Origin: Oceanispirochaeta crateris
GTDB taxonomy: Bacteria; Spirochaetota; Spirochaetia; DSM-2461
Direction: 5' to 3'
Length of the DNA stretch: 64,000 nt
Assembly (NCBI RefSeq): GCF_008329965.1
Contig: NZ_CP036150.1
Span: 3,824,439 to 3,888,438 of the forward strand
The notes beneath the pieces are model-generated. The model saw nothing but the letters and a program-made list of their open reading frames with translations, searched no databases and was not told where the DNA came from. This document shows positions 48,601 to 55,119 of this stretch, one piece after another (position 1 is the stretch's first letter; each line of letters begins with the position of its first letter). Position numbers and translations under genes: made by a program.

Positions 48601-48874
48601 AGTTGATAATTATCGTAATTATCTGAAACTATTAGGGCAAGAATTCAATTCACCGCAATACCTTGCGAAAGGTTCAGACTTCAGCAGTTTGGAGAGCTAT
48701 TTCAAATCTGACTATACAATGGCTGACGTTGGGATCTATGGTAATAACAAAGGAGAACAACACCATTATATGTATCGAAATGGCTATGATCCAATTGATC
48801 CATATCCAAACCAATTGTCATGGAGCAATATCAAATCATACCGTTATAGAGCTTTATCATGGATGGACTTCTAA
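39620..48874 (+). CDS. Giant exported coiled-coil protein with variable-looking C-terminal domain (candidate polymorphic toxin)
   Basis: A 3084-residue protein. The start at 39620 is chosen over an ATG 57 bases upstream because GAAGGAGACC precedes it and a signal peptide follows (residues 1-21, ending RSLYS). Residues about 30-2300 are almost wholly helical, acidic and rich in Gln, Trp and Leu, with coiled-coil stretches such as the Trp-spaced segment at about 271-384. An Asp-rich calcium-loop-like stretch (DDDADNDGDSDG) lies near 2355, then a Gly/Ala-rich hydrophobic segment at about 2365-2417, then a region with HEAFRDG (His2689). The last 130 residues hold NNALCYATVPVN (Cys2955), EQHHY (His3048/3049) and YDPIDPYP (Asp3060), a possible papain-like set. 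It resembles the spirochaete family of very large structural proteins known from Leptospira (my recollection, TIGR04388). Base composition falls near the C-terminus. Confidence 0.8.
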   Translation: MKFWEILILFIFLLTRSLYSHEIVTYGEETKSMESAIYFSEIQLGSDPLVWYETLNLGRTLPSELDFWLKEAESELKEWATHALQKNIPSYDLTSLVGTMEEQDRQWLYQTVDGSVLFDSQGDPLLRSIDPETTQLEKMEWEQTVLSVQDIILQNWSMEAESVFQQIQHSLPEEFRDSVKNHLQVSLDQYRQRIRAETDRLITWSSRSFDAIRRDDLYSMRNKSEEDTAESLAEQLIQETRFSLHETDQILEEGIDDLKNAVVQDAEFSIENWDKSFQDEFYKGLEKWNQAEEEFITERLNWELRVETGYQEAEQNWDKALVLFSQKRKEWIQELTDLLDEGQQEWLDQEDRFVEQFQNIAQEIEQAAVEQEYKFSEQVQSALEVYRENLYLLDRAEENTLFYQNKIDQLEGSISSLASDIIALEDEKLSFINQIQNLQNMISNDDPHDPSSSGLGNFLILIQQKAMGPLDSRLDTLNAQWTVLSSEKNYFENEKKNWEGLEVSIGDQLNSSLNMLLTLEEQVREYDSSVPIDTLDIEIQRMKIQRDSLYQQYLISEAVVDYADLNSSARATEAQTLESFQEAERALADMEQLYSEATITLSELSLSLGEGQEELLEARRVMDEALSLMVEAQNTYETSFAVYQNNNPAVIEQMMEDLKDELCSWYEGSEGLPGAKEEMYDQYIQAGEWEHLESLRAMKQDLLLDLLGAEVEGQAGIYGNIHLMEEESVSLNGLYPDFLQDDLAAWQLKMEEAGFHPTSEEYVQLSGYYEQALSLPESDSKKAALKLLLSLQQIRNQAQSDLLWSQSLLFFLGIPEQDVFNLESRRMTLEENLADAENAFYWEKGALLYQILSSYEDDQSNSEPWFEYAAFLKSLSFNTAPLDLEALADLTGLLDQVRTGSMSREDVLSLLEDGALFWLKLLTDETDDIPGLDYLNLYLSEPLLSITEAQAELDAWGQAVSLFPSWSKEMLTSQFQQDFTTGSQFVQNLIQMEDLDSLLDCYYPLIQGDSLPDYLTQGFNRLIKVFYSEDLDQMKPDSSVYYDEMIRLQDVLASFGETDSQRDVFFSSQECLEIYGQEGFTEQLEELQRYESLLRWKNYESDQWNRAWEKAFETSVETSLDLIEPELDRDLLFSDFIREEGNLSVSREELEALDFASKEYPFLTEYTSWSGNTARDFLEEVYPEAGFLEEQYLLLIMQNPYDSSLESLKRQWAWSLFEEMSLSLETNRSEYYKTQFLERLWEIEPEDSNIVRNAEFVQVHAVECLDTFFSGLSEGPSEGSVSLLREIQGIQLLMENKQIMLEKLEEDLSISRQNSMQYKTNIVDRDFQIYEEQKMKFDTALTNYERISEHFDSLQKDYLAGQDFLDQTFEDHSRATVQYQQAKEILDYAQTGYSPGVINVYSIRDKRFSEYEKARAALEVLENISENQNPVSDLDGDWTESLDSGNQILSLMNNLSYTRDELSSEMGELNREYGNVLNDMTGTAQQLIDFSFRDEAGFSFDPSQTEGTMTDFSTWKNSSLQTHIDQYFDQPDVSETFTKDVLLWMNALGAQGNLEGIFKKFSFAFYNELRSIQGMSWDRIKRDYSIDLFTNPQHEALLDIDGTMFTSVSIGYVGNLEKFKAGGYEVVTDQFFNLNGECFKVFISGEEWLREQTESARRGVLSNGNLKNLYSFYKVLMYSGAFKSNSLKKAMEKDLSAIAWDYIDDVANSQQQKFKRVIFSGYRPKGEEIRDVRDTIQSSSYAFNGKTLRNSIASSVQTVESHLGTLKRCTNRMTELFGSEDCTAAGLKSLTYSVSGISLDSSQTELLMSSFFSMSSLYKGSNSMALDGLLQELSSLKQQNDQDLYRRELELSSKQDQLYDQLVSTYGQASFNIEEYESIARSLYLRPAYFSEDYRDRTFASIWTADHPSSRDSLYTLMAYGDELIRGFQNRMTLVRQDRYNEFQKGLESIYAQKTYWEERTQDLIQEGLDQWNRSTRKLIGQRESWRGSYEREYQYKVDLWDKKYWLMTDNKNSWLKNSSEAAVTSGTIALANNLGLDAEQLIGDVRFTLIPDIQTNPIDLSELVESSLEGMTLDRLLTGMKNLASRNLENNVIFSSRIPSLPDTHRSMDRLKDQQTELKEQINKALSLTQASQLSEAVDVARKSVSENIDQANRSIDENLESQFNDAGYARQGSHFTRVAIIDTSLLGGSETETHSFEGYRYFIAPEFDTQINLSADHLKNMNSDMVRASVTLAQERLLKYMNLIFGNETDEDDKPVDLRTGLDQDFIQYLEEQERIFQGSAQSGSDKYDETKGLFNFHVGYAPLMDEDSPEDIKTRGFGEFGRIYEQFMIQQARLFRGLATLKTPWYSRKIWDDDADNDGDSDGLIGAPSVRTVSDIALTVAGTALGLGSFPAMMLGMVDDALFTVADIGLGVLSSDEALGGFAQKAGSSLLSLGTGALGGSLDSMTSLSHVSGLGEVVSDVGIAGFSTTVNSFGNATIQSLDGDGFNIDRFNSMINPDSLKMNYISALAGAGVSSSLEIGTFGFINDAKDNTDALTRLSGGLTSSGIEYAMTGQTKLNIAKLKGTGVLELNLGGGTLLNMGTGGTDVSSGTLSQASNGLKDYAQNRKIREAGVDRILRAAMRTIYSANMDETDALYDDILNKKAILSTGRGQGYEGVSSQNDSGQRLIDLNLDGKNSLDLGVLLSHEAFRDGIDNGKDDQVMETRNAVLGHMSVSAALSRTYGDRSLNITNQNEAKMFMEAVKNQDPNSLISYVDREYESTGDYWKLMANEDGSFTMEDDGRGGVFYNDDNGEEHEIGYFTGGSRTEHLQRVLGIELTPGEKSRLNNEMLVGQGSADSYKDGHFLDDKGNGISIDLSGEWSDRMGAALDYDRMFVDAWRNDGNMDSILDQMRMMNVAEQYGASSSSRQEYLANMISSAEDFSNRFEAGIATEHLFSQTEIENEAGFGNNALCYATVPVNIYQLRDPSISLDMIGDAINQAKGKQLIQEDGTVDNYRNYLKLLGQEFNSPQYLAKGSDFSSLESYFKSDYTMADVGIYGNNKGEQHHYMYRNGYDPIDPYPNQLSWSNIKSYRYRALSWMDF

Positions 48875-48885
48875 TGGAGAATAGC

Positions 48886-49749
48886 ATGAAAATAAGATTT
48901 GTTATTACTTTAGCTTTAACTACATTTTTAAGTACATGCTCTGCTGAAAAATTGACTATTGATCAAGATCTGGTCTTTGTAGAAGGTGAAGAATTCATCC
49001 TTGGAAAAGAAAATCTTACATCTCATCTTGTTCGGGTGAAACTGGATGATTTTTATATTTCCAAATATGAAACAACGGTAGAACAGTGGGAGTTGTTCCT
49101 AGAAGATACAAAAATCCCTTATCTCTGGAGAGATAAGTACACAGATACAAGAATTGAATCTCCATACTCTGACTCTCCTATTCCTGTTCATTGGATTCAG
49201 GCTGTTGAATATTTAAATTGGGTGAGCAGGAAATATGGCCTCGAAGAATGCTATGTCATTAATGGTGAAGATGTTGAATGGATAAGAGAAGCAAATGGAT
49301 ACCGATTGCTAACAGATGCAGAATGGGAATATGCTGCACGTGGTGGAAATCTATCAAAAGGGTATGAATTTTCTGGAAGTAATGACCTTGATGAGGTCGC
49401 TTGGACTGGATGGAATTCTGCTAATACTGCCCATCCAGTTGGCATAAAGAAGTCAAACGAATTGGGGTTATTTGATATGAGCGGAAATATGAGTGAGTGG
49501 TGTTGGGATTTGTCATTTGATTATCCCAACAACCTTTCAGTCTTACTATCTAAACCAATAGGGCCATCTAAGGGTGAATATCTAAAAATTAAGGATGAAT
49601 ATTATCGTATTTCTCGTGGAGGATCGTATGGGACTGTAGATGAATTTCAATTTACTCCATTTTATCGAACAGGTTCTTTTGAAAAAGGAACAGGTTCAGG
49701 TGGTTTAGGTCTTCGATTAGCCCGAAACGCACCAATTGAATCTCCCTAA
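48886..49749 (+). CDS. SUMF1/FGE-fold lipoprotein lacking catalytic cysteines
   Basis: A 287-residue exported protein. The start at 48886 follows TGGAGAATAGC; the signal peptide ends in LSTC, a spirochaete-type lipobox with Cys20 as the lipidated residue. The rest is a formylglycine-generating-enzyme-like fold (YISKYETTVEQWELFL, YRLLTDAEWEYAARGG, LGLFDMSGNMSEWCWD, RGGSYG, GLGLRLAR). The active-site Cys pair expected after RGGS is missing (residues about 244-265 contain none), so it is a binding or structural relative, not a maturase. It starts 11 bases after the giant gene and shares its AT-rich 3' composition, which suggests a functional pair. Confidence 0.85.
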   Translation: MKIRFVITLALTTFLSTCSAEKLTIDQDLVFVEGEEFILGKENLTSHLVRVKLDDFYISKYETTVEQWELFLEDTKIPYLWRDKYTDTRIESPYSDSPIPVHWIQAVEYLNWVSRKYGLEECYVINGEDVEWIREANGYRLLTDAEWEYAARGGNLSKGYEFSGSNDLDEVAWTGWNSANTAHPVGIKKSNELGLFDMSGNMSEWCWDLSFDYPNNLSVLLSKPIGPSKGEYLKIKDEYYRISRGGSYGTVDEFQFTPFYRTGSFEKGTGSGGLGLRLARNAPIESP

Positions 49750-50027
49750 TACCATTTTTACCTGCATTCTTCCAAAGGATTTACTCCCTACAGAATGACA
49801 AGTACAACAAAATCTTATTGAATATGCTTTTGAAATTGATTAGCGAAGAATAATAACCAATAAAATCCGGTAAAGATCAGTGTTGTCCCTTTATCCTATA
49901 GTCGAGGATCTGGGATTCCTTTGTTTCAACAGATCCAGCAGTATTTTTGCTGAACCAGTAGTAGTGCGCTTTCCCTGTTACCACTGGCGGACGGAGGGGA
50001 GGTTGACATATAAAAGGCTGGCAAATA
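49750..50027. other. Intergenic region between the SUMF1-like gene and the IS21 element
   Basis: No supported gene. Short open frames exist on both strands (for example 49880-50095 on plus, which runs into the IS end), without ribosome-binding sites or recognisable motifs. It may hold decayed sequence of an earlier gene or element. Confidence 0.4.
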
Positions 50028-50080
50028 CCGATTGGTGTCAACAACGCCTAAAAAGTTCCTGTATTCAGCGGTTTAAAAGT
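50028..50080 (+). repeat. Left terminal repeats of the IS21 element
   Basis: Contains the tip TGTCAACAACG and two internal AAGTTCC repeats that reappear inverted at the right end (52203-52267). Confidence 0.75.
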
Positions 50081-50097
50081 TCCGCTTTTGGGTAAAA

Positions 50098-50862
50098 TTA
50101 AACAGGATCAACGATCCCTATTTTCAACCGATCTTTCATCCGGTATGAATCCCCTTTAAGGCTCAGTACATGAGCATGATGAAGTAGTCTGTCGATGGTT
50201 GCCGTGGCAATGGCTACATCGTCTAAAATCTCTGCCCACCGGCCGAAAGGCTTATTAGTGGTGATGATCATACTGCCCTGTTCGTAACGTGTATTCACGA
50301 TCTGGAAAAACAGATTTGCCTGTTCTTTTGACAGATTTTCATAACCCACTTCATCAACCAGAATCAGGTGTGGCTTACGCAGCCAGGTCAGCTTCCGTTT
50401 CAATCGCCCTTGTTCTCGTGCATGAGTCAAATTTTCCATCAGATCAATACAGCTGGTGTACCAGACGGTATATCCGTTCTGACAGGCTTTGTGAGCCAGA
50501 GCCAGCATTAGATGGGTTTTCCCAAGACCACTGGGCCCCATCAGTACCAGGTTTTCCTTTCGTTCAATGAAAGCCAAGCTGGATAATTCTGATAACTGGG
50601 ATGCCGTCAGGCCTCCTTTCAACCAAGATAGATCAAAGTCGTCTAATAGCTTAATCGACGGCATTCCTGAGAGTTTCAGCCGGCTTTTGGCTGCCCGTTC
50701 CCTGCGAGGAATATATTCCAGTTCCAGTAAATCAGCGATTGATTGGGAAAGAGTATTCTCTGTGTGAGATTGAGCTTCAAGGTAACTTTCCAGTCCTGCA
50801 GCCATAAATTCCAGACCAAGGTCGTTCATTCTGTTTTCTATAGTCTCTTGCAGTACGTTCAT
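50098..50862 (-). CDS. istB: IS21 transposition helper ATPase IstB
   Basis: A 254-residue AAA+ ATPase that assembles on DNA and activates the IstA transposase. Walker A is GPSGLGKTH near residue 109, Walker B ILVDEVGYENL, and an IITTNKPFGRW sensor block follows. The start overlaps the istA stop by four bases (ATGA), the standard IS21 arrangement. The frame is intact and all motifs are present, so the element may be active. Confidence 0.96.
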   Translation of the reverse strand: MNVLQETIENRMNDLGLEFMAAGLESYLEAQSHTENTLSQSIADLLELEYIPRRERAAKSRLKLSGMPSIKLLDDFDLSWLKGGLTASQLSELSSLAFIERKENLVLMGPSGLGKTHLMLALAHKACQNGYTVWYTSCIDLMENLTHAREQGRLKRKLTWLRKPHLILVDEVGYENLSKEQANLFFQIVNTRYEQGSMIITTNKPFGRWAEILDDVAIATATIDRLLHHAHVLSLKGDSYRMKDRLKIGIVDPV

Positions 50863-52142
50863 GCCGTTACCCCCATAAGCCTGTCATAGCTTCCAGGGTG
50901 GCGAACTTCAACTTCTGTTTGCATCAGTGGAGATTTAGGAAGATTATTTGTTTCAGGAACACGGGCAACGACTTTCTTTGTCTCTCTTCGATTCTCCCTT
51001 TTCCAACGCTTCAGCAAAGACTCTCTGTCTTCCTGCCTGATTGATTCTGATTTTGATCCTTTGGGGAGAAGGTCAAAGGATCTTACTGACTCCTCGTAGA
51101 TAAAGATTTCTCCGGTTCTCATCAATGTATCCACTTTCAGTACAGCAGTACGTCCGATATTCTGTGCCGGGACACTGTATTTGTTTGTTTCATAGCAAAT
51201 TACACCTTCTCTGGAAACAATTATTTCTTTGATTAACCTTACATCAGGTGCAGCTGCCGGATTCCAGGGATTCATAAATGCCTTTTCGTACTCAAAGCGC
51301 TCTTTCCGGGTCTCTCGGAACTGGCTCATCTGTTTTTCTACTATAGTATTGATCCACTGGGAAACGGCATGATTGAGGTCTTTTAAAGTACCGGCTTGAG
51401 CTACCTCATTACGAATGAGAAAACTATGTCCAAGATAGCCGATAAAACGTTCTACCTTGCCCTTGGTTTGCGGTCTGCGTACCTGACAGCGAAGAGGGGT
51501 AAAACCGCAGGTTGATGCGAACTCCAAAAGTTTTGAGTTTACTTGCCAGACACTGCCGCTGTTGTACCAGGCGGTTCTCATGTTGTCATAGAGGATTTCT
51601 TTCGGAACAGCTCCGAAATATTTGAAAGCCATCAGATGAGCCTGTAGAAGCGTTGACGTGGTCATGTCTAGAGTGAACAGGACAAATGGAATTCTGCTGT
51701 AACCCAGAAGCATGACAAATGCATATACTTTTTGAAATCTACCATCAATCTCCATTTTTCCGCATTCTTTCCAGTCTACCTGGGCCTGGCGGCCAGGTTC
51801 TGTTTCAAAACGGATTACTGCTTTTTCAATGAGCTTTTTTCTGTGTTGACGTGCATAGTTTCTAAGAATAGTCATTTTGCCGGTGTAACCGGCATTTTTT
51901 AGCCTTTCGTGAAGGTAAACCAGATTAAAGTATGGATCATTTTCCAGAGTATCTTCTATTATGGGGTAGAATGGTTTTAGGATACTTTCCCGGGTCTTTC
52001 TGGGATGAGTTCCAAACTCCGGATTTAGGTATTTTCTAACCATCCGGTCGCTAACTCCAAGATATTCAGCGATATACTTTTGGGTATGGCCTTGATTGGC
52101 CATGATGCGTGCTACATGCATGCGATCTTCCTTTGGACACAT
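50859..52142 (-). CDS. istA: IS21 transposase IstA
   Basis: A 427-residue DDE transposase with an N-terminal helix-turn-helix (TQKYIAEYLGVSDRMVRKYL). In the integrase core, the first Asp is in QVDWKECG, the second in LYDNMRTAW and the Glu in RPQTKGKVERFIGYL. The C-terminal beta-barrel segment (NKYSVPAQNIGRTAVLKV) is also present. The frame is complete. It is translated ahead of and overlapping istB. Confidence 0.96.
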   Translation of the reverse strand: MCPKEDRMHVARIMANQGHTQKYIAEYLGVSDRMVRKYLNPEFGTHPRKTRESILKPFYPIIEDTLENDPYFNLVYLHERLKNAGYTGKMTILRNYARQHRKKLIEKAVIRFETEPGRQAQVDWKECGKMEIDGRFQKVYAFVMLLGYSRIPFVLFTLDMTTSTLLQAHLMAFKYFGAVPKEILYDNMRTAWYNSGSVWQVNSKLLEFASTCGFTPLRCQVRRPQTKGKVERFIGYLGHSFLIRNEVAQAGTLKDLNHAVSQWINTIVEKQMSQFRETRKERFEYEKAFMNPWNPAAAPDVRLIKEIIVSREGVICYETNKYSVPAQNIGRTAVLKVDTLMRTGEIFIYEESVRSFDLLPKGSKSESIRQEDRESLLKRWKRENRRETKKVVARVPETNNLPKSPLMQTEVEVRHPGSYDRLMGVTA

Positions 52143-52209
52143 AGGGGCAGGTTCCTTTTTGTAGAGGTTGTGGTAAACACTACTTTAGGATATTTGCCCC
52201 TTTTTATGT

Positions 52210-52326
52210 CATGAAAAGCGGAACTTTTTCGCCGCTGGATGTAGGAACTTTAGCACCGTTGTTCACAACTGGCTGTGTCAACACCGGAGATAACTTGCAG
52301 TTTAGCTCCGTTGCTTACACAATCGG
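52210..52326 (-). repeat. Right terminal repeats of the IS21 element, tip present twice
   Basis: Inverted counterpart of the left end. A second copy of the tip follows about 50 bases outside the first, so the strip 52268-52326 is either part of this IS or a remnant of another. Confidence 0.7.
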
Positions 52327-52338
52327 CTGATTAAACTT

Positions 52339-53442
52339 TCATCCCCAGGCAGCAAACTCTTTCAATCTACTTATGATAGGGAGGTGTTGTGTACATTCAC
52401 TTTCGCATAAACCGCAAGCTGTACAGTTTGAAGCTGTTCCACTTTTACCAGCTAAAACACCCCATTCATAGACATTTTCCAAAAGCTTTTTCATCTCTTC
52501 ATCACTCTTATGAAAAACATGTTTTTCGTTGTATACCTGCATGAAGCTTGGAATCGCTATTTCCTGAGGGCACATATCGCAATATCCACAACCGGTACAG
52601 GCTTCATTCATTGAGGCTCCAACTTTCGTTTTAATCGATGAAATCTGATCATCTGTAAAAGGTTTGGCCTCATCTGCAATTCTGCAAGCTGTATCGATAT
52701 GTTCCTTCGTGGTGAAACCATTTAGTGCTATTGTAATCTGAGGACAGGATATCACAAATCTTAAGGCTGCTTCTGTTGCAGATTCATTGCCTTCTGTGAG
52801 AAAATCTAATTCTTTCTCATGTGTCGGGATTGATCCTCCTCCTAGAGGATTCATAGCTACAACGCCGTAACCCATCTCATACGCGGTTTCCACACCTTCC
52901 CAGCGATAGGGGAAATTCAAAATATTCATTCCCAGCAAGATACCCTCGATCTTTCCGTCTTCAAGTATCTGTTTCACTTCATTACCCGTCTGGTGAGAAG
53001 ACAAGACAATGTGATCGATTAAACCTTCTTTCTGGCATTGTAATAGACCTTCATATTGACCACCTGGCTTCATCGCCAGTTCATATTGATCGGTCTTTCT
53101 AATACACCAGATATGGTAGAAATCAATTTTTTTTACACCAAGTCGTTTTATTGACTTTTTGACTGCTTCAATAGCTTTCTCAGCTGTATCAAATTTTGTA
53201 GGCATACCCTTTGTTGAAACATAAAAATCTCCAGGCATATTTTTGAAGGCTTCTCCAAATATATCTTCACTTGTATCGGAACAGTATCCAGGTGCTGTAT
53301 CAAAATAGTTGATCCCTTTGCTATTTGCATACCGTACCAATTCGGCATTTTCCTGCCTAGATTTTGTTTCATCAAAACGCATCCCGCCGAATCCTACAGC
53401 TGAGACTTTCTTTCCGGTTTTTCCATAAGTTTTATATATCAT
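52339..53442 (-). CDS. Aldo/keto reductase with C-terminal iron-sulfur domain
   Basis: A 367-residue oxidoreductase. The N-terminal aldo/keto reductase barrel carries FGGMRFDE, the catalytic Asp/Tyr/Lys region (YFDTAPGYCSDTSEDIFGEAF) and an FYHIWCI block. The C-terminal 90 residues carry two cysteine groups, CTGCGYCDMCP and CTACGLCESEC, expected to bind one or two [4Fe-4S] clusters. This class (Fer4_17-type) is common in anaerobes, and its clusters suggest coupling to ferredoxin. The stop lies about ten bases from the outer IS21 end, so the IS has nearly reached this gene without cutting it. Substrate unknown. Confidence 0.92.
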   Translation of the reverse strand: MIYKTYGKTGKKVSAVGFGGMRFDETKSRQENAELVRYANSKGINYFDTAPGYCSDTSEDIFGEAFKNMPGDFYVSTKGMPTKFDTAEKAIEAVKKSIKRLGVKKIDFYHIWCIRKTDQYELAMKPGGQYEGLLQCQKEGLIDHIVLSSHQTGNEVKQILEDGKIEGILLGMNILNFPYRWEGVETAYEMGYGVVAMNPLGGGSIPTHEKELDFLTEGNESATEAALRFVISCPQITIALNGFTTKEHIDTACRIADEAKPFTDDQISSIKTKVGASMNEACTGCGYCDMCPQEIAIPSFMQVYNEKHVFHKSDEEMKKLLENVYEWGVLAGKSGTASNCTACGLCESECTQHLPIISRLKEFAAWG

Positions 53443-53808
53443 AGTGCTATCCTTTTTTAATATTTTATATCCTGGAGTATACTCAAGGTAAAGTAGACTT
53501 TTTAAAAATATTAATATCTAATATTGCATTAGTTTAGAGGTTCATTTAGAAACTGTTAAGCATTACACAATTATTTTATTACTTATGGGTACCCTTTGTG
53601 ATGCTTAGGATCTCTTATATTGAAAATATTATATATTTTAATTAAACAACAGAGTCTCCGGGGAAAGACTGTTATTGCCTATCAAGAGCATTTCGGAGAT
53701 GTAATTCTTTTATCCGATGACGAAAGATCAACTTTTCTTTCAGATGTCGCCAGAGTGGTCAGGACAATTTAAGCTAGATAAGATTAATTATGGCCATCAC
53801 CAAGTGTT
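53443..53808. other. Intergenic region with no clear gene
   Basis: AT-rich 5' half holding the reductase promoter area. A 50-codon plus-strand frame from a TTG at 53620 to 53772 encodes YQEHFGDVILLSDDERS and looks more coding-like than its surroundings, but has no ribosome-binding site or recognised family; it may be a gene remnant. Confidence 0.35.
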
Positions 53809-55050
53809 TTAAGCCTCTGCCGGATTTTCCCTGGCCAACACGCGAGGGATTGAGAGAGCAAAGAGACTATTTCCTACGGCCATGAGAGCAGCGAGAGAGA
53901 AGAGCCATTCCACACCGAAGCTTTTCCATATGAATCCGCCGAAGAAAGCTATGGCCACACTAATCAGATGATTGATAGAAATGCCTGTGGATAAGGTTGA
54001 GGTCATTTCCTCTTTGTCTTCACTGATTCTACTCACATAAACACTGGAGGCCATACTGGCATTCGAAATGATCCAATCCAGCACAAAGTTGATACTGACT
54101 ACTATGAAGGCTATCTCATGAGGAAAAATTCTGTGGGCAAAGCCATAGAAGAGACAGACAAAGAAGAGTACAACAGTATCTCCGATCATAATGGTCCTGT
54201 AGCCAAGGCGGTCGATGAGCCGACCGATCAGGGGTGTGAAAAAAATATTCAGTAGGGCACAAAGACCTAATATGCTGGCCAGGTATTCCGTTTTAGCTCC
54301 GTAGTGAAGGATCAGAAGATAAGGACCAAAGGTTAGAAAAACCTGCTTTCTGGCGCCGTAAAAGACCTCCAATCCATAATATTTTCCATACTTTTTACGA
54401 AAATAAAGCCGTTTACGTTGCAGTTTTCCCTTGGATTGGACAATACCTAGGGATGTTATCAGAGCCAGGATAATGAGACATGCCACGGCGATGAAGACGA
54501 TCACAAAGCCCTGTCTTCCACCGGCATCTCTATCGCTTCTAATTGATGGCATCAGGAATATCAGGGATACAATAGCCAATCCAATGACTTGTCCTGCATT
54601 TTCCACACCCCTGAGTAGTCCGATGGCAGCTCCCTCTCGTCCTGGCTCCGCCGAATGGATGGCATAGGACTGACGTACGGGCATGATCAAATGTTCTCCC
54701 AGGCTCCAGAGGGTAAGACTTATGACTGCTGGTACTATTGATGTTCCCAGTGCCAAAAATCCAATCATACCGGCAACTGAAAATCCTAGAGCCAGACGGA
54801 TAATGCGTCGTTCGGCCATGCGGTAGAGTAGGGCCAGGAGTAAAAATAGGAGGAGTCCCGGGAGCTCTCGGAAGAATTCAACAATACCCCGTCCCGCTTC
54901 ATCTATTCCCAGATAGGCCAGATAATTATCCTGGACCCCCCTGAATAGCCCTCCTCCAAGTCCGAACAACATCATAACCAGTAAGAACAGAGCATACCGC
55001 TCCACTCTATTGGACTGGAAAGACTTTTTTATGGCTGCTGTATTTATCAT
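53809..55050 (-). CDS. Major facilitator superfamily permease
   Basis: A protein of 413 residues with about twelve hydrophobic segments. Features include an N-terminal GLGGGLFRGVQDNYLAYLGI segment and a PLIGRLIDRLGYRTIMIGDTV stretch, the MFS-type loop between helices. The ATG at 55050 is preferred over one at 55104, since AAAGGAG lies upstream, though the spacing is long. It lies 16 bases or more downstream of the radical SAM gene in the same orientation. Substrate unknown. Confidence 0.85.
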   Translation of the reverse strand: MINTAAIKKSFQSNRVERYALFLLVMMLFGLGGGLFRGVQDNYLAYLGIDEAGRGIVEFFRELPGLLLFLLLALLYRMAERRIIRLALGFSVAGMIGFLALGTSIVPAVISLTLWSLGEHLIMPVRQSYAIHSAEPGREGAAIGLLRGVENAGQVIGLAIVSLIFLMPSIRSDRDAGGRQGFVIVFIAVACLIILALITSLGIVQSKGKLQRKRLYFRKKYGKYYGLEVFYGARKQVFLTFGPYLLILHYGAKTEYLASILGLCALLNIFFTPLIGRLIDRLGYRTIMIGDTVVLFFVCLFYGFAHRIFPHEIAFIVVSINFVLDWIISNASMASSVYVSRISEDKEEMTSTLSTGISINHLISVAIAFFGGFIWKSFGVEWLFSLAALMAVGNSLFALSIPRVLARENPAEA

Positions 55051-55119
55051 GAGTGTGAGAATACTCCTTTCCTCAGGGAGGAGCAAGTAATCGCCTCTGT
55101 TCATGGGTTTACTTACGGT

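Larger units (their letters stand above)
50028..52326 (-). mobile_element. IS21-family insertion sequence
   Basis: The istA-istB pair is flanked by related ends in inverted orientation. The left end reads CCGATTGGTGTCAACAACG (50028-50046), then TAAAAAGTTCC and AAAAGTTCCGC repeats up to 50080. The right end, read inward, has the same GTTCC repeats and two copies of the tip: TGTGAACAACGG (52267-52256) and TGTAAGCAACGG near 52318-52307 preceded by CCGATTG. Multiple terminal repeats are normal for IS21. The outermost pairing gives about 2.3 kb; the inner pairing gives 50036-52267. No target duplication was recognised at either choice. Confidence 0.85.

Noticed and set aside
48886-49749. Diversity-generating retroelement target (the SUMF1/C-lectin fold end GLGLRLAR resembles such variable proteins)
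   Set aside because: No reverse transcriptase, template repeat or near-repeat of the gene's 3' end was found in the window.
49880-50095. 71-codon frame next to the IS21 element
   Set aside because: It crosses into the IS terminal repeats, lacks a ribosome-binding site and shows no known motif.
53740-53800. tRNA-like string GCCAGAGTGGTCAGG
   Set aside because: It resembles a tRNA D-arm region, but no anticodon arm, T-arm or matching acceptor stem follows.
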